Source: an uncultured Synechococcaceae cyanobacterium
GTDB taxonomy: Bacteria; Cyanobacteriota; Cyanobacteriia; PCC-6307; Cyanobiaceae
NCBI GenBank assembly: GCA_902634405.1
Contig: CACPJY010000001.1
Coordinates: 62,001-126,000 of the forward strand
Direction: 5' to 3'
DNA: 64,000 bases
Shown: positions 1 through 11,779 of the stretch, piece after piece
Numbering within the stretch: position 1 is the stretch's first letter
Layout of the letters: each line of letters begins with the position of its first letter
Program-made: the position numbers and the translations under genes
The notes under the pieces: model-generated
Databases searched by the model: none
What the model was told of the DNA's origin: nothing
The model's input: only the letters and a program-made list of their open reading frames with translations

Positions 1-116
1 CACTTGGTAATTAAATCGAGATGGGACATTTGAGTCGCAAAGAGCGACTTGAAAATGGAATTAGGAAGAGCTAAAAGCTTAGGACTTTCCTGCCATTGAT
101 AGATTGGCAGACAGGG

Positions 117-230
117 TCAACCCTGTCTCTGCTTGTGCTTAGGGATAGTGCAAATCACCATCACCCGGCCATGGCGGCGAATCACCCGGCACTTTTCACA
201 CATTTTTTTAACTGAAGCGCGCACCTTCAT
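117..230 (-). CDS. rpmJ: 50S ribosomal protein L36 (37 aa, absent from ORF track)
   Basis: Translated by eye: [37 protein letters not shown]; canonical L36 Cys/His pattern; located after adk in the spc operon. Confidence 0.97.
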   Translation of the reverse strand: MKVRASVKKMCEKCRVIRRHGRVMVICTIPKHKQRQG

Positions 231-277
231 TTGGTGATAACACTCCTTATTTGCAAACCCAAATCCTACAACATCAC

Positions 278-826
278 TTACTTCAAAGCTGCTTCAATCC
301 TAGTTGTAATTTCATCAATGCTGCCAATTGCCTGTATTTCAAGAACTAATCCTCGTTTTCTGTAGTATTCAATCAGCGGCTGAGTTTTCTGACGATAGAC
401 CTCAAGACGGTTCTTGATAACAGATTCCTCATCATCTGGCCTCCCTCTCATAAGCAATCTTTCTAATAAAACAGAATCATCTAACTCCAATAAAATCACT
501 CCTTCTATAACTTGATTTAATTTGTTTAGTAATGCTTCGAGGGATTCAGCCTGGTTAACGGTCCTAGGAAATCCATCTAAAATCCAGCCAGAGACACCGT
601 TTAATAGTTGATTTTCAACGATTCCCAAAACAATTTGATCACTAACTAATTCTCCCTTATTCATAAGGTCTGCAGCTGACTTACCTAAATCAGTTTCGGC
701 AGCAACCTCAGCCCTCAAAAGATCACCGGTAGACAAATGCTTTAAGTCGCAAGCAGTGCAGATCCTTTCAGCCTGTGTACCCTTACCAGCTCCTGGTGGT
801 CCAAGGAATAGAAGTCTTTGCTTCAT
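278..826 (-). CDS. adk: Adenylate kinase
   Basis: [15 protein letters not shown]-loop, DGFPRT motif; downstream of secY. Confidence 0.98.
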   Translation of the reverse strand: MKQRLLFLGPPGAGKGTQAERICTACDLKHLSTGDLLRAEVAAETDLGKSAADLMNKGELVSDQIVLGIVENQLLNGVSGWILDGFPRTVNQAESLEALLNKLNQVIEGVILLELDDSVLLERLLMRGRPDDEESVIKNRLEVYRQKTQPLIEYYRKRGLVLEIQAIGSIDEITTRIEAALK

Positions 827-860
827 AGAACTAAAGAACTTTTAGAAAGTTACTAATAAA

Positions 861-2180
861 TTACTCTCGTACAAGTCCTTCATATCGTTGAGAAATGACA
901 TAAGTCTGTACCTGCTTAGCAGTGTCAATTGCCACTCCTACAAGGATTAACAATGATGTGGCTCCTAAACCCTGAAATGTCTGGACGTTGGTAGCCCTCT
1001 CTACGGCAGCTGGGACAATTGCTACAGAGCCCAGGAATAGCCCGCCCAAAAGAGTTAAGCGATTTTGAACACCTGAAAGATAATCAGTTGTAGCCCGTCC
1101 AGGCCTAACACCTGGTATAGCGACTCCTCCCCTTTTCAGATTTGAAGCAATATCAATAGGGTTAACTGTTAGTGATGCGTAGAAATATGCAAAACCGAGA
1201 ATCAACGTGAAAAAGACAATCGCATATGGCCAAGGATTAGATGAGCCAGGATTAAGTGCACTAGCTGCTCTTATTAGCAATGGGTTTTTAGAAAAATTAG
1301 CAATCGTAATAGGAAGAAAGATTAATGCCGACGCAAAGATTATTGGCATCACTCCGCCAGCATTCAATTTTAAAGGCAAATAACTCTGTCGAGTTGGCAA
1401 CAAACCAGAAGAGCCGATCTGTCGTTTTGCGCTAACGATAGGTAAACGACGTGCACCCTCCTGAACAAAAATAATTCCAACAATAGTAACTAAAAAAACA
1501 AAGAGTAAAACAATAATTCCAACAACGTCGTTTCTATCTCCAGTTTGAGCCTTCTCAATAGTCGATCCAAGAGCCTTCGGCAAAGTAGCTACTATATTCA
1601 AAAAGATAACCAATGAAGCACCTTGTCCAATTCCTTTTTCAGTAATAATTTCACTTAACCACATTACAATCATCGATCCAGTTACTAGTCCTAAAGCTGT
1701 TTGACATACAAAAGCTGTTTCACTTAAACCTTCAACTGAATACTGACGAAGTATCAATGCAAAAATCACACTCTGTACAAGACCCCAGCCAAGAGCAACA
1801 TATCTAGTAATTTGTGCAATCTTTCTCCGTCCTGCTTCACCTTCATTCTTTTGCAAATCTTCTAGCTGAGGCAAAGAAGCTGTTAATAACTGAAGAATAA
1901 TTGAGGCATTAATAAAAGGAAGTATCCCAAGTGCAAAAACACCTAATGTAGAAATTCCTCCACCAGTAAAGATGTCCAAAAAACCAATAAGTTGTCCACC
2001 TTGTTGCAGAAATGACTGAAATGCTTCTCTATCAATCCCAGGAAGAGGTATATAAATTCCAAGTCGAATCAGAAGCAATAGTCCCAAAGTTGTAAGCACT
2101 CTACTTCGTAACTCAGGGTTACTAATTAATTGAGTTACAACCTCACCAGCACTTGGATTACGGCCTCTTCTTACGTACAT
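861..2180 (-). CDS. secY: Preprotein translocase subunit SecY
   Basis: Multi-TM protein with SecY motifs (GIYIPLPGID, GIGQGASL, YFYASLTVNP); spc operon position. Confidence 0.98.
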   Translation of the reverse strand: MYVRRGRNPSAGEVVTQLISNPELRSRVLTTLGLLLLIRLGIYIPLPGIDREAFQSFLQQGGQLIGFLDIFTGGGISTLGVFALGILPFINASIILQLLTASLPQLEDLQKNEGEAGRRKIAQITRYVALGWGLVQSVIFALILRQYSVEGLSETAFVCQTALGLVTGSMIVMWLSEIITEKGIGQGASLVIFLNIVATLPKALGSTIEKAQTGDRNDVVGIIVLLFVFLVTIVGIIFVQEGARRLPIVSAKRQIGSSGLLPTRQSYLPLKLNAGGVMPIIFASALIFLPITIANFSKNPLLIRAASALNPGSSNPWPYAIVFFTLILGFAYFYASLTVNPIDIASNLKRGGVAIPGVRPGRATTDYLSGVQNRLTLLGGLFLGSVAIVPAAVERATNVQTFQGLGATSLLILVGVAIDTAKQVQTYVISQRYEGLVRE

Positions 2181-2635
2181 TATTTATCAAGTATTTCACA
2201 TTTACCGCCAGCTGCTTCAATCTTAGTTCGAGCAGAAGAAGTAAAAGCAGAAGCCTGAATAGTCAACTTAATCTTCAAATTGCCATTACCCAAAATCTTT
2301 AAAGGATGCTTTGGGCTGGTAATCAAACCTTCTTTGACTAAAGAGTCCAAATTCACAACTGAATCTGCTTTGAGTTCATTTAATGCAGAAACATTGATAA
2401 CAGTAAAAAGCTTTGAATTAACAGTTGTGAAGTGCTTTAGTTTAGGGACACGTCTATAGAGAGGCATTTGCCCACCTTCAAAGCCTGGTCGAGTGGGTCG
2501 TCCTGATCGGGATTTTTGGCCCCTCATACCAAATCCACAACTAGCTCCTTGCCCAGCAGCTATACCACGGCCTTTGCGTAGCTTGCGGCGTCTGGCACCA
2601 GAGTTAGCCTTTAATGAGTCAAGTCGAAATGTCAT
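2180..2635 (-). CDS. rplO: 50S ribosomal protein L15
   Basis: [26 protein letters not shown]; operon context. Confidence 0.98.
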   Translation of the reverse strand: MTFRLDSLKANSGARRRKLRKGRGIAAGQGASCGFGMRGQKSRSGRPTRPGFEGGQMPLYRRVPKLKHFTTVNSKLFTVINVSALNELKADSVVNLDSLVKEGLITSPKHPLKILGNGNLKIKLTIQASAFTSSARTKIEAAGGKCEILDK

Positions 2636-2648
2636 GAGAAAAATAAAA

Positions 2649-3281
2649 TCAAGAATAAATCTGTTCTAGAGGGATACCTCTTTCCCTGGCTGTTGCCTTA
2701 TGAGTCCGCAGTCCTGCCAAGGCAACCATTGCAGCTCTAGCATTATTAAGGGGGGTTTTGCTCCCTAACCTCTTAGCTAAAACATTTTTAATCCCAGCAA
2801 GCTCTAGAACCGTCCTAATAGAACCACCGGCAATAACCCCAGTTCCTGGAGCAGCAGGACGGATAAGAACACTCGCCGCACCATCTCTACCATTAGAAAG
2901 AGTTGGAATAGAACTATGTCTTGTTAGAGGAACTCTAACTAAATGCTTTTTACCATCTGCAACTCCCTTACGAACAGCACCGATGACATCACTAGCTTTG
3001 CCAACCCCAACTCCTACTTGACCTCTCTCATTACCAACAACCACAATCGCACGAAAACTCATCTTCTTACCGCCTTTAACAGTCTTAGAAACTCTTCGAA
3101 TCTGAACCACTCTTTCTTGCCATTCTGAATCACGCTCTTGCGAGCGTCGATCTCCTCTTCTTCCGCCACGACGCTCGCGGTCTCCCTTCCCACTTCGTTG
3201 CTGTTGCTCTTTACCTTCAGCTGCAGCAGGTACACCAGCCTTGGAATTGTTTTCTTGAGAGTTAGTTTGAGATTGGGTCAT
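2649..3281 (-). CDS. rpsE: 30S ribosomal protein S5
   Basis: S5 family sequence ([31 protein letters not shown]); start trimmed to MTQSQ. Confidence 0.97.
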   Translation of the reverse strand: MTQSQTNSQENNSKAGVPAAAEGKEQQQRSGKGDRERRGGRRGDRRSQERDSEWQERVVQIRRVSKTVKGGKKMSFRAIVVVGNERGQVGVGVGKASDVIGAVRKGVADGKKHLVRVPLTRHSSIPTLSNGRDGAASVLIRPAAPGTGVIAGGSIRTVLELAGIKNVLAKRLGSKTPLNNARAAMVALAGLRTHKATARERGIPLEQIYS

Positions 3282-3294
3282 TTGGAAACAAGAT

Positions 3295-3666
3295 TCAGAA
3301 TTTAAGGCCAGCTTCACGAGCAGCATCAGCTAAGGCTTGAACACGGCCGTGATAGAGGTTTCCGCCTCTGTCAAAAACGACCTGTTTTATTCCTTTAGCA
3401 AGAGCTCGCTTAGCAACTAATGCCCCAACTGCTGTAGATGCATCACAACTACTACCTTGAGACTTAAGACTTGAGCGGAGATCTTTGTCAAGTGTTGATG
3501 CAGCACAAAGAGTGTTCTGCGCTTCATCATCAATAACTTGAGCATAAATATGATTATTAGAGCGAAATACAGCAAGTCTAGGTCTGCCAACTGTGCCACT
3601 AATATTCTTTCTTAAGCGTTTATGACGCTTTTGAGTCTGCTGTTTTCGAGATAAAGAGGAGGACAT
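3295..3666 (-). CDS. rplR: 50S ribosomal protein L18
   Basis: [31 protein letters not shown]; start trimmed to MSSSLSRK. Confidence 0.97.
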   Translation of the reverse strand: MSSSLSRKQQTQKRHKRLRKNISGTVGRPRLAVFRSNNHIYAQVIDDEAQNTLCAASTLDKDLRSSLKSQGSSCDASTAVGALVAKRALAKGIKQVVFDRGGNLYHGRVQALADAAREAGLKF

Positions 3667-3700
3667 GATTAAGAAGCAATTAAAAAAGATAAGAAAGAAA

Positions 3701-4240
3701 CTATTTCTTGCCAGATTTACCGGCTTTTCTAAGAATTCGTTCCCCTTCATACTTGATGCCTTTGCCCTTATAAGGCTCAGGAGGTCGAATAGCTCTGATT
3801 TTGGCAGCCTCGTTTCCTACAAGCTCTTTATCTGGTCCGGAAACGGTGACGTTCGTATTGTTCTCCACCGTAAAGCTAATGCCTGCTGGGGGAACAACTT
3901 CAACTGGATGACTATATCCAGCACTCACAACTAAGTTTTTTCCCCTTATCTGAGCCCTTGAACCAACACCAACAATTTCCAGCTTCCTAGAGAAACCTTT
4001 ACTTACTCCTTCAATCATATTTGCTACTAGAGAACGGCAAAGGCCATGCCTCTCTCTCGACTTACGCTTTTGACTAGATGGTGAAACCACAATGGTGTTT
4101 TCAACTTGGCTAATGCTGACACCTTCAGGAAGAGTGCGGCTCAGTTCACCCTTTGGTCCTTTTACAGTGACTGAGAGACCATCTAGTTTGATGGCTACTT
4201 TCTCAGGGATCGAAATAGGGCTTTTACCAATACGAGACAT
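3701..4240 (-). CDS. rplF: 50S ribosomal protein L6
   Basis: [15 protein letters not shown]...; C-terminal [15 protein letters not shown]. Confidence 0.98.
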   Translation of the reverse strand: MSRIGKSPISIPEKVAIKLDGLSVTVKGPKGELSRTLPEGVSISQVENTIVVSPSSQKRKSRERHGLCRSLVANMIEGVSKGFSRKLEIVGVGSRAQIRGKNLVVSAGYSHPVEVVPPAGISFTVENNTNVTVSGPDKELVGNEAAKIRAIRPPEPYKGKGIKYEGERILRKAGKSGKK

Positions 4241-4255
4241 GATTCAGGCTCCAGA

Positions 4256-4657
4256 TCAATACACGTAGCAGAGAACTTCTCCGCCAACGCCTTGTTTACG
4301 TGCATCGCGATCACTCATAACTCCTTTCGAAGTCGAAATGATCGCCACTCCAAGACCTCCTAAAACTTTCGGCAGGCCTCTTGTATTTTTATAAATCCTT
4401 AGCCCTGGTTTACTTACTCGCTGCATAGAGCGAATAGTGGGAGCGCGATGCTTGCCGCTGTACTTCAATTGAAGGACGAGGTTAGTCCTTACACCTTCAC
4501 CTTCTTCACTAATATCGGCAATAAAACCCTCCTGTTGCAAAACCTTGGCAATACTGCGGGACATCCTTGAAGCAGGAATGCGTGTTGACTGATGTCGTTT
4601 CTCACTCGCATTTCGAATGCGGGTGAGCATGTCTGAAATTGGGTCGTGATTAGCCAT
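4256..4657 (-). CDS. rpsH: 30S ribosomal protein S8
   Basis: [39 protein letters not shown]. Confidence 0.98.
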   Translation of the reverse strand: MANHDPISDMLTRIRNASEKRHQSTRIPASRMSRSIAKVLQQEGFIADISEEGEGVRTNLVLQLKYSGKHRAPTIRSMQRVSKPGLRIYKNTRGLPKVLGGLGVAIISTSKGVMSDRDARKQGVGGEVLCYVY

Positions 4658-4672
4658 AATCTCAAAAAATAC

Positions 4673-5212
4673 TCAATTACTACGGAAAGGCATTCCCATT
4701 TCCTTCAAGAGGGCAAGGCCCTCTTGATCGGTTCGGGCAGTGGTAACTATGGTTATATCCATACCTCTAATTGCATCGATTTTGTCAAAGGAAATTTCTG
4801 GAAAGATAAGCTGCTCTTTAACTCCAAGAGTGTAATTACCTCTACCATCAAAGCTCTTAGGACTAACTCCTCGAAAATCCCTAATCCTTGGTAAAGCAAG
4901 ATTAATTAATCGTTCTAAAAAGGCATACATCCTCTCCCCTCTTAGGGTTACAGCACATCCAATAGGCATCCCTTGTCTGATTTTAAATCCTGCTATTGCC
5001 TTCTTCGCTCTTGTAACCAAAACCTTTTGACCAGTAATTGTGGCAAGCTCACTAATAGAAGCTTCCAATGACTTGGAATTGGTAGCTGCTTCGCCAAGTC
5101 CCCTATTAACAGTGACCTTTGTCACTTTAGGAACTTGGTGAATATTGGAGAGATTTAATTCTTTCAGCAATTTCGGCTGAATTGTCTCTCGATAGCGCTT
5201 TTTGAGTGACAT
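4673..5212 (-). CDS. rplE: 50S ribosomal protein L5
   Basis: L5 family sequence; operon position. Confidence 0.98.
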   Translation of the reverse strand: MSLKKRYRETIQPKLLKELNLSNIHQVPKVTKVTVNRGLGEAATNSKSLEASISELATITGQKVLVTRAKKAIAGFKIRQGMPIGCAVTLRGERMYAFLERLINLALPRIRDFRGVSPKSFDGRGNYTLGVKEQLIFPEISFDKIDAIRGMDITIVTTARTDQEGLALLKEMGMPFRSN

Positions 5213-5287
5213 GAGTGGAAGGGAATTTGCTTCTGGTCTTTGTCAGAAGGGATGAAAATAATTAAAGGAGATTGAACAATTAATAAA

Positions 5288-5319
5288 AACTGGCGTATTA
5301 ATCAATTAATTCGCCAGTT
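5288..5319 (-). terminator. Intrinsic-terminator/attenuator-like hairpin over the rplX stop codon
   Basis: Minus strand AACTGGCG-A-ATTAATTGATTAAT-A-CGCCAGTT followed by TTTATTA; 8-bp outer stem, A/A mismatch, AT inner stem. Confidence 0.55.
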
Positions 5320-5654
5320 CGTTTAAGTCTTCGCTTTTTAGTGCCATCTTTCTGAACCACTAACTCAACTCGACTAGGAACCTTCTTCTCTTTTGAATAA
5401 ATCATCACGTTTGAAGCATGTACTGATGCTTCTTCAGTAACAATTCTGCCTGTTTCCCCCTCCTGAGTTGGCTTGACATGTCGCGTGCGAAGGTTAATCC
5501 CCTCAACAACCACACGATTCTCTATTGGCAACGTTCGAATTACTTCGCCGGTTTTCCCCTTATCTTTACCAGTAATAATTTGAACAGTATCTCCTTTCCT
5601 GATGCGCATCTTTATGCGATTGGTCAATTTCTGTTTTTTAATTGCTGCTGACAT
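5298..5654 (-). CDS. rplX: 50S ribosomal protein L24
   Basis: [25 protein letters not shown] motif. Confidence 0.98.
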   Translation of the reverse strand: MSAAIKKQKLTNRIKMRIRKGDTVQIITGKDKGKTGEVIRTLPIENRVVVEGINLRTRHVKPTQEGETGRIVTEEASVHASNVMIYSKEKKVPSRVELVVQKDGTKKRRLKRTGELID

Positions 5655-6020
5655 TTAAATAACCTCCGGAGCTAATGAAACAATCTTGGTGAAATTCCTT
5701 TCTCGAAGCTCACGCGCAACTGGGCCAAAAACCCTTGTTCCCCTAGGGTTTTTATCATCATTTATCAGAACAGCCGCATTGTCATCAAAACGAATGGAGT
5801 TGCCAGTAGGTCTTCTCATGGTTGCTTTGGTACGAACCACTACTGCCTTAACAACATCTGATTTTTTTACCCCCATATTTGGCATTGCATCCTTCACAGC
5901 GGCAACAATTACATCGCCAACATGTGCATACCTTCGATTAGAACCAAGTACACGAATACATTGAATTCGCTTAGCACCACTATTGTCAGCGACGGTAAGA
6001 AAACTTTCTTGTTGAATCAT
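5655..6020 (-). CDS. rplN: 50S ribosomal protein L14
   Basis: [26 protein letters not shown]. Confidence 0.99.
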   Translation of the reverse strand: MIQQESFLTVADNSGAKRIQCIRVLGSNRRYAHVGDVIVAAVKDAMPNMGVKKSDVVKAVVVRTKATMRRPTGNSIRFDDNAAVLINDDKNPRGTRVFGPVARELRERNFTKIVSLAPEVI

Positions 6021-6283
6021 TGTGAGACCTCCTTGGCTTTGATGTGGTGACTAAGAACTTCGACCACAGCCCATCGTTTTGACCTACTAAGCGGTCTTGT
6101 CTCAGTTATGCGAACTCGATCACCTTTTGAACAGGCATTGTCCTCATCATGAGCTTTATATCGAGTGGTTCGGCTTACAATTTTTTGATAGATGGAGTGT
6201 GGGAAGCGGTTTTCAACAGCAACAACAACTGTTTTATCCATCTTGTCGCTTACGACAGTACCGATTCTTTCCTTTAAGGCCAT
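6017..6283 (-). CDS. rpsQ: 30S ribosomal protein S17
   Basis: [19 protein letters not shown]. Confidence 0.97.
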   Translation of the reverse strand: MALKERIGTVVSDKMDKTVVVAVENRFPHSIYQKIVSRTTRYKAHDEDNACSKGDRVRITETRPLSRSKRWAVVEVLSHHIKAKEVSQ

Positions 6284-6302
6284 TGGTTCTAAGGGTAGGG
6301 AA

Positions 6303-6515
6303 TCAAGAGGTGGCTATGGAGCGACTTCGCTCCTTCTGAACCGTTAAAAGTTGAGCAAGTTTGATACGTGCCTCTTTAAAACGGTGAGTGTTATTCAACT
6401 GCCTAGTGGCTTGCTGAAAACGCAGATCAAACAATTCACGACGTAGGTCACTGATCTGTTGATCAATCTCATTGTCTGCAAGCTTGCGGACGTCGGCAGG
6501 GTTTGGTCGGGCCAT
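6303..6515 (-). CDS. rpmC: 50S ribosomal protein L29
   Basis: [23 protein letters not shown]. Confidence 0.97.
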   Translation of the reverse strand: MARPNPADVRKLADNEIDQQISDLRRELFDLRFQQATRQLNNTHRFKEARIKLAQLLTVQKERSRSIATS

Positions 6516-6517
6516 AA

Positions 6518-6991
6518 TCAGGACTCCACTTGGGCTGAGGAAAGGCTGGAGGGGGTAGCAGTACCAATTTGTTCCTGGTCTTCCAAAGCCAGAAACTTAG
6601 TCTTAACAGGAAGCTTGTATTGCGCTAATCGCATGGCTTCCCGAGCAATGGATTCGGTGATCTCCTCACCACCCATCTCAAAGAGGATTCGACCTGGTTT
6701 GATAACAGCAACCCAAAATTCAGGATTACCCTTACCGGAACCCATGCGTGTTTCAGCAGGGCGCATTGTGACTGGCTTGTCAGGAAAAATCCTTATCCAG
6801 ATCTTGCCTCCACGTTTTACATATCGGGTCATGGCCCTACGACTGGCCTCGATCTGGCGAGAAGTAATCCAGCCGCATTCCTGAGCTTGTAAAGCGAACT
6901 CACCAAAGGCAATTGTGTTGCCTCTAGTAGCTACACCGCGCATGCGGCCTCTTTGTTGCTTCCGGAATTTGACTCGTTTTGGACTAAGCAT
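6518..6991 (-). CDS. rplP: 50S ribosomal protein L16
   Basis: [19 protein letters not shown]. Confidence 0.98.
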   Translation of the reverse strand: MLSPKRVKFRKQQRGRMRGVATRGNTIAFGEFALQAQECGWITSRQIEASRRAMTRYVKRGGKIWIRIFPDKPVTMRPAETRMGSGKGNPEFWVAVIKPGRILFEMGGEEITESIAREAMRLAQYKLPVKTKFLALEDQEQIGTATPSSLSSAQVES

Positions 6992-7007
6992 GATTCAGAT
7001 CTCCTTA

Positions 7008-7736
7008 TCAACCCTCGTTGGAACGGTCTTCAAATTGTTGGGGGCGGCGATTCCCCCTGCGTCGAGGACTTGCCCCAACTGGGACTTGCTGGTCTTCATT
7101 TGACAAGACCTCACCTTTGAATACCCAGACTTTAATTCCCAAGACTCCATAGGTAGTAGTAGCGACTTTGGTGGCATAATCGATCTCAGCACGAAGTGTA
7201 TGAAGAGGTACGCGGCCTTCTCTCGTCCATTCTGTGCGAGCAATCTCAGCTCCATTTAGACGACCACCAACCTGAATTTTCAGACCCAGAACTCCCGCTC
7301 GCTGAGCACGCTGAACAGCCATTCGAATCGTGCGTCGAAAGGCAACGCGCTTTTCTAACTGCTGAGCAATGTATTCAGCCAATAAATAGGCATCGGCATC
7401 AACCCTTTCAACTTCAACAACATTTATCCGAACTTGCCTATTTTTATCGCGAATGGTTTTCTGAATACCTGAACGAAGTTCCTCAATACCACTACCTTGA
7501 CGTCCAACCAAAACACCTGGACGAGCAGTTTTGAGCTCTACTTCTAGTTGGTCTGCTTTACGAGCAATCAAAACATCACTAATACCTGCAGCTCCATATT
7601 TCTTATGAATAAAGCTACGGATCCTATCGTCCTCTTGAAGAAGAAGTGGATAAGTTTTACTTGGTGCATACCAACGAGAACGGTGTTCCTGGGTGATTCC
7701 CAGCCTTAAACCAGTTGGATGAATTTTGTGTCCCAT
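7008..7736 (-). CDS. rpsC: 30S ribosomal protein S3
   Basis: [24 protein letters not shown]; start trimmed from the track ORF. Confidence 0.98.
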   Translation of the reverse strand: MGHKIHPTGLRLGITQEHRSRWYAPSKTYPLLLQEDDRIRSFIHKKYGAAGISDVLIARKADQLEVELKTARPGVLVGRQGSGIEELRSGIQKTIRDKNRQVRINVVEVERVDADAYLLAEYIAQQLEKRVAFRRTIRMAVQRAQRAGVLGLKIQVGGRLNGAEIARTEWTREGRVPLHTLRAEIDYATKVATTTYGVLGIKVWVFKGEVLSNEDQQVPVGASPRRRGNRRPQQFEDRSNEG

Positions 7737-7755
7737 CAGTCTGAGTCGTAGAGGT

Positions 7756-8118
7756 TCAAGATTCGGTCTGGGCCATAACAGCAATGCTGATATGGCAGGT
7801 TTGCTTTTTAATCGCATAAGCCCGGCCTTGGGCACGAGGCCTAAAGCGTTTCATTGAAGGGCCCATATCAGCGCTGGCTTGAGAAATGACCAAGGAAGCA
7901 GGGTCTAATCCAAGATTATGCTCAGCATTAGCTACAGCTGACCTTAAAACCTTTGTAATAGGGCCAGTAGAGCGATAAGGCATGAACTCAAGCATGATTA
8001 GAGCATCGCGATATGTGCGACCGCGAATTTGGTCAAGTACACGACGTACTTTCGAAGCTGAGCCTCTCAAAAAACGTCCATGAGCCTTTGCAATTGGCAA
8101 TGATGTTGAAGTTGTCAT
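7756..8118 (-). CDS. rplV: 50S ribosomal protein L22
   Basis: [23 protein letters not shown]; start trimmed. Confidence 0.97.
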   Translation of the reverse strand: MTTSTSLPIAKAHGRFLRGSASKVRRVLDQIRGRTYRDALIMLEFMPYRSTGPITKVLRSAVANAEHNLGLDPASLVISQASADMGPSMKRFRPRAQGRAYAIKKQTCHISIAVMAQTES

Positions 8119-8122
8119 TAAC

Positions 8123-8398
8123 TCAACGGCCTCCTTTTTTGTCTTTGATGTGACCTTTGAAGGTTCTTGTAGGAGCAAACTCTCCTAATTTGTGACCAAC
8201 CATTTGTTCAGTAATAAAAACAGGGATATGAGTCCTGCCGTTATGAACAGCAATGGTATGACCGATCATCATTGGAAGAATCGTGGAAGCTCTAGACCAA
8301 GTTTTGATAACAGACTTGTCATCATCTGCATTTTGCTTTTCAACCTTTTTTAGAAGGCTGTCAGCAATAAAAGGCCCTTTTTTTAGAGAACGTCCCAT
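8123..8398 (-). CDS. rpsS: 30S ribosomal protein S19
   Basis: [16 protein letters not shown]. Confidence 0.99.
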   Translation of the reverse strand: MGRSLKKGPFIADSLLKKVEKQNADDDKSVIKTWSRASTILPMMIGHTIAVHNGRTHIPVFITEQMVGHKLGEFAPTRTFKGHIKDKKGGR

Positions 8399-8433
8399 GG
8401 TGAATTAAGAAGAAATTAAAAGGAAAATTTTCA

Positions 8434-9297
8434 TCATGAATCGCGTCCTCCTCGACTGCGCTTGGAAACACGACGTCGTTTACGAAGCACCAACTTATTG
8501 CTTGGTTTGTTCCTTTTGCGAGTTTTAAGCCCTAAAGCAGGCTTACCCCAGGGGGTAACGGGACCAGAACGTCCTATTGGTGCTCTACCCTCGCCACCAC
8601 CATGAGGGTGATCGCAAGGGTTCATAACACTTCCGCGTACTTGTGGGCGACGACCTAACCATCTACGTCGTCCTGCTTTCCCTAGGCTGGTATTGCGGAC
8701 CTCTGAATTACCCACCTCGCCAAGTGTCGCGTAACACTCACGACGGACGAGGCGCACTTCAGTAGAAGGCAACTTCAAAGCAACATAGTCCCCTTCCTTA
8801 GCCATAACCTGAGCACTAGCTCCTGCAGTACGAGCCAATTGGCCACCTCGACCTGCATATAACTCAACGTTATGAACGTTCGACCCCAAAGGAATAGAAG
8901 AGAGGGGCAAAGCATTGCCTGGTTCCAATGGAGAGTCTGGCCCTGACCAAATCTCCTGACCTATTGATACACCTGCTGGGGCAAGGATGTACCTTTTTTC
9001 GCCATCGGAATAAAAAAGAAGCGCTAATCGAGCATTGCGATGAGGGTCATAGTGGATTGCTGCAACTTTTGCGGAAACACCATGCTTATTCCGACGAAAA
9101 TCAACAACTCTATAAAGACGCTTATGTCCTCCTCCACGGTGTCGACAGGTTATAACCCCCCTGTTATTACGACCCTTTCGGCGATGTTTAGCGACCAAAA
9201 GGGAACGTTCTGGCTTGCCACCAGTAATCTCACTGAAATCAGTGACCACCCTGGTTCGGGTTCCTGGAGTGTATGGACGGAAAGTTCGAATTGCCAT
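8434..9297 (-). CDS. rplB: 50S ribosomal protein L2
   Basis: [17 protein letters not shown]...; start trimmed. Confidence 0.98.
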   Translation of the reverse strand: MAIRTFRPYTPGTRTRVVTDFSEITGGKPERSLLVAKHRRKGRNNRGVITCRHRGGGHKRLYRVVDFRRNKHGVSAKVAAIHYDPHRNARLALLFYSDGEKRYILAPAGVSIGQEIWSGPDSPLEPGNALPLSSIPLGSNVHNVELYAGRGGQLARTAGASAQVMAKEGDYVALKLPSTEVRLVRRECYATLGEVGNSEVRNTSLGKAGRRRWLGRRPQVRGSVMNPCDHPHGGGEGRAPIGRSGPVTPWGKPALGLKTRKRNKPSNKLVLRKRRRVSKRSRGGRDS

Positions 9298-9307
9298 GAT
9301 AATACCC

Positions 9308-9610
9308 TCAGGACTCAGGGAAAAGTTGAATTGAATTGCCCTCGGCAAGCCTTACCACAGCTTTCTTAACCTGAGAACGTTTTCCAGCAAAACGTCCGAT
9401 TCGCCGTGAACGTCTAGGTGGATTCATGGTACTGATGCCAACTACGCGGACATCGAAAAGCTTTTCAATAGCAGCTTTGATATCAGGCTTGGCAGCCCTG
9501 TGGTCAACTTCAAAGGTGTACTGATTTAGCTCCAATGCACTGGTAGCTTTTTCTGTAATCAAAGGACGACGAATGACATCCTCTAATCGATTCGTAAAAC
9601 GTTTAGTCAT
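9308..9610 (-). CDS. rplW: 50S ribosomal protein L23
   Basis: [25 protein letters not shown]; start trimmed. Confidence 0.96.
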   Translation of the reverse strand: MTKRFTNRLEDVIRRPLITEKATSALELNQYTFEVDHRAAKPDIKAAIEKLFDVRVVGISTMNPPRRSRRIGRFAGKRSQVKKAVVRLAEGNSIQLFPES

Positions 9611-10238
9611 CTCCATAAACCTCCTTAATCTTGACCAAGGCCTTCTCACCAAGAACTAAAGAATCAGCATGGAGCAAATCAAAGACATTTAATTGATCTG
9701 CAGAAATCAACTTGACTCTTTCTAGATTGCTAACTGAGCGGCGAATAATTTCAGAAGGGTTAGAAAGAATGATCAAAACTTTTGAATCAGCTTGAAGACC
9801 AAGACGTTCAAAAGCCTCTTTAATCTCTCTTGTTTTAGGAGCCTTAAGGCTATTCCCAAAATCTTTAACTACCACCAAATCATCAAGCCTAGACATTAAA
9901 GCAGTTCTAAGAGCCAGGCGCCTTTCCTTCTTATTCATGGAAAGGTTGTAAGAGCGTGGCTTAGGACCAAAAATAATTCCTCCTCCTGGACGCAGTGGAG
10001 TTCGAATGGATCCCTGCCGCGCACGTCCTGTACCTTTTTGCTTGTAAGGCTTCCTACCTCCACCACGAACTTCTGAGCGGGTCAAGGTACTTGCTGTCCC
10101 CTGCCGGCTATTAGCTTGCTGACGTAAAACAGCACGGTGCATGAGATCTAAGGCTGTTGTTTCTTTAGCAACCTTCAGTTTGAGGTCAACTTTTCCAGCC
10201 TCTTTCCCCTGCCAATCTCGAAGAACACATTCAGCCAT
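9603..10238 (-). CDS. rplD: 50S ribosomal protein L4
   Basis: [37 protein letters not shown]. Confidence 0.98.
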   Translation of the reverse strand: MAECVLRDWQGKEAGKVDLKLKVAKETTALDLMHRAVLRQQANSRQGTASTLTRSEVRGGGRKPYKQKGTGRARQGSIRTPLRPGGGIIFGPKPRSYNLSMNKKERRLALRTALMSRLDDLVVVKDFGNSLKAPKTREIKEAFERLGLQADSKVLIILSNPSEIIRRSVSNLERVKLISADQLNVFDLLHADSLVLGEKALVKIKEVYGDD

Positions 10239-10897
10239 TAGTTTCCTCCTGCTTGAGTGGCGGTTCCACCAAATCTTTGAGTAGGCCGAATATTCAGTAA
10301 AGCTCCTGGCTTTCCTGGAACCGAACCTTTTACAACCAAAAGGTTCAGATCATTATCTACTTGAAGAACAGTCAAACCACGGGTAGTGATTTGCTTGCCT
10401 CCATAACGACCAGCCATCCGTTTCCCTGGGTATATGCGCCCAGGGGTTGTACCTGCACCTGTGGATCCTGGTTGACGATGATTCTTGGAACCATGACTCA
10501 TAGGGCCTCGGCTAAACCCATGTCTTTTCTGATAGCCAGAAAAGCCTCGACCAATAGTGTCCCCACTAACATCTACCTTCTGGCCAGCTTTAAAACTAGC
10601 AACAGTTACTGCTGCCCCTAACTCCACTTCATCCAAGGTTTCAACTCGATACTCCTTCAAATACCTAAGTGAATCTTTGCCAGATTTTGCAAGGTGGCCT
10701 TTTTGAGGTTTGTTAATAAGCTTTTCACGGATGTCTCCAAAGCCAATCTGCACAGCGGTATAACCATCTGTGGAGACATTTTTCAATTGGGTAATCCGGC
10801 AAGGTCCTGCCTCTATCAAAGTGACAGGTACAGCTTTGCCTTGATCATCAAAAAACTGAGACATGCCCAGCTTCTTTCCAAGGATTCCTATAGACAT
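10238..10897 (-). CDS. rplC: 50S ribosomal protein L3
   Basis: [18 protein letters not shown]; start trimmed; first gene of the operon. Confidence 0.98.
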   Translation of the reverse strand: MSIGILGKKLGMSQFFDDQGKAVPVTLIEAGPCRITQLKNVSTDGYTAVQIGFGDIREKLINKPQKGHLAKSGKDSLRYLKEYRVETLDEVELGAAVTVASFKAGQKVDVSGDTIGRGFSGYQKRHGFSRGPMSHGSKNHRQPGSTGAGTTPGRIYPGKRMAGRYGGKQITTRGLTVLQVDNDLNLLVVKGSVPGKPGALLNIRPTQRFGGTATQAGGN

Positions 10898-10923
10898 AAA
10901 AGGAAAATGGCGCCAGCAGGTGA

Positions 10924-10945
10924 AAATCTCCATTAATGGAGATTT
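10924..10945. promoter_or_regulatory. Perfect 22-bp palindrome in the rplC 5' leader
   Basis: AAATCTCCATTAATGGAGATTT equals its own reverse complement; 26 bp upstream of the rplC ATG. Confidence 0.45.
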
Positions 10946-11290
10946 AGATATGGAGCTGAAGGAACAGTCGCGATTTTCACTGAAAGATTGCCAAAGCCTT
11001 CTTTTATAAGGCGTTGAAAATTCAGTAAGAACTAGCGGAAAATCAGCTGGCTGGGACTTGGCCGAATCTTATGAATCGGTTAGTTTCCCGACAAACAAGG
11101 GTGAATTAGACCTTATTTGTTGTGGCCTGAGAATCCAGCGCTACCGCTGAATCTGCAATGACTTTTGGAGGCCCAGCTAGCGTAAGGGCACAAAATCAAT
11201 GCAAACTAAAACATTACACTACCGAGGGGCAGTTAAACTAATTAGAGGGAATTAATCTCCTGCCGTACTTAAAACACTTGATTTGAATCA

Positions 11291-11752
11291 ATGCCGCTGT
11301 TGCTCTCTGGGAAGGGGTTTCGCAGTGCCCTGGAAAAATCGGGGTGCCTTGCTATACATGTCCCCCTTGAGGGTGGTGCAGAAACTCGTCTTTTAAGAAG
11401 ATTGCGTTCATTCGGCTACCAAACCCATATCACTACAGCTAGAGGGTTAGGAGATCCAGAAGTATTTCTGCTTCAACTTCATGGAATACGCCCACCACAC
11501 TTAGGTCATCAAAATGTAGGAAAGAATGCAGCAATTGGCGAAGTTCAACAAGTTATTCCTCAGTTAAAAGAATTTTTAGAAACAAATAAACCACTAGCAC
11601 TTTGGTTATTAGAAGGACAAGTCTTATCAAAATCTGAGCTCTTGTCCTTATGTGAAATTTCTAAAAGAGAACCCCGTTTAAAAATTGTTGTTGAGATGGG
11701 GGGTGCTCGTAGTTTGAAATGGCAACCTCTGCAAATCCTTTTGAATAATTAA
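11291..11752 (+). CDS. ndhN: NAD(P)H-quinone oxidoreductase subunit N
   Basis: NdhN family sequence ([25 protein letters not shown]), adjacent to ldpA. Confidence 0.92.
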   Translation: MPLLLSGKGFRSALEKSGCLAIHVPLEGGAETRLLRRLRSFGYQTHITTARGLGDPEVFLLQLHGIRPPHLGHQNVGKNAAIGEVQQVIPQLKEFLETNKPLALWLLEGQVLSKSELLSLCEISKREPRLKIVVEMGGARSLKWQPLQILLNN

Positions 11753-11779
11753 AGAGCCATTCACTGCAAAAGTTCACTA

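Noticed and set aside
2758-9369. Plus-strand ORFs antisense to the ribosomal operon (e.g. 2758..3021, 5686..5964, 6459..6884, 7196..7534)
   Set aside because: They mirror highly conserved ribosomal genes, show no protein-family signal, and are expected antisense open frames
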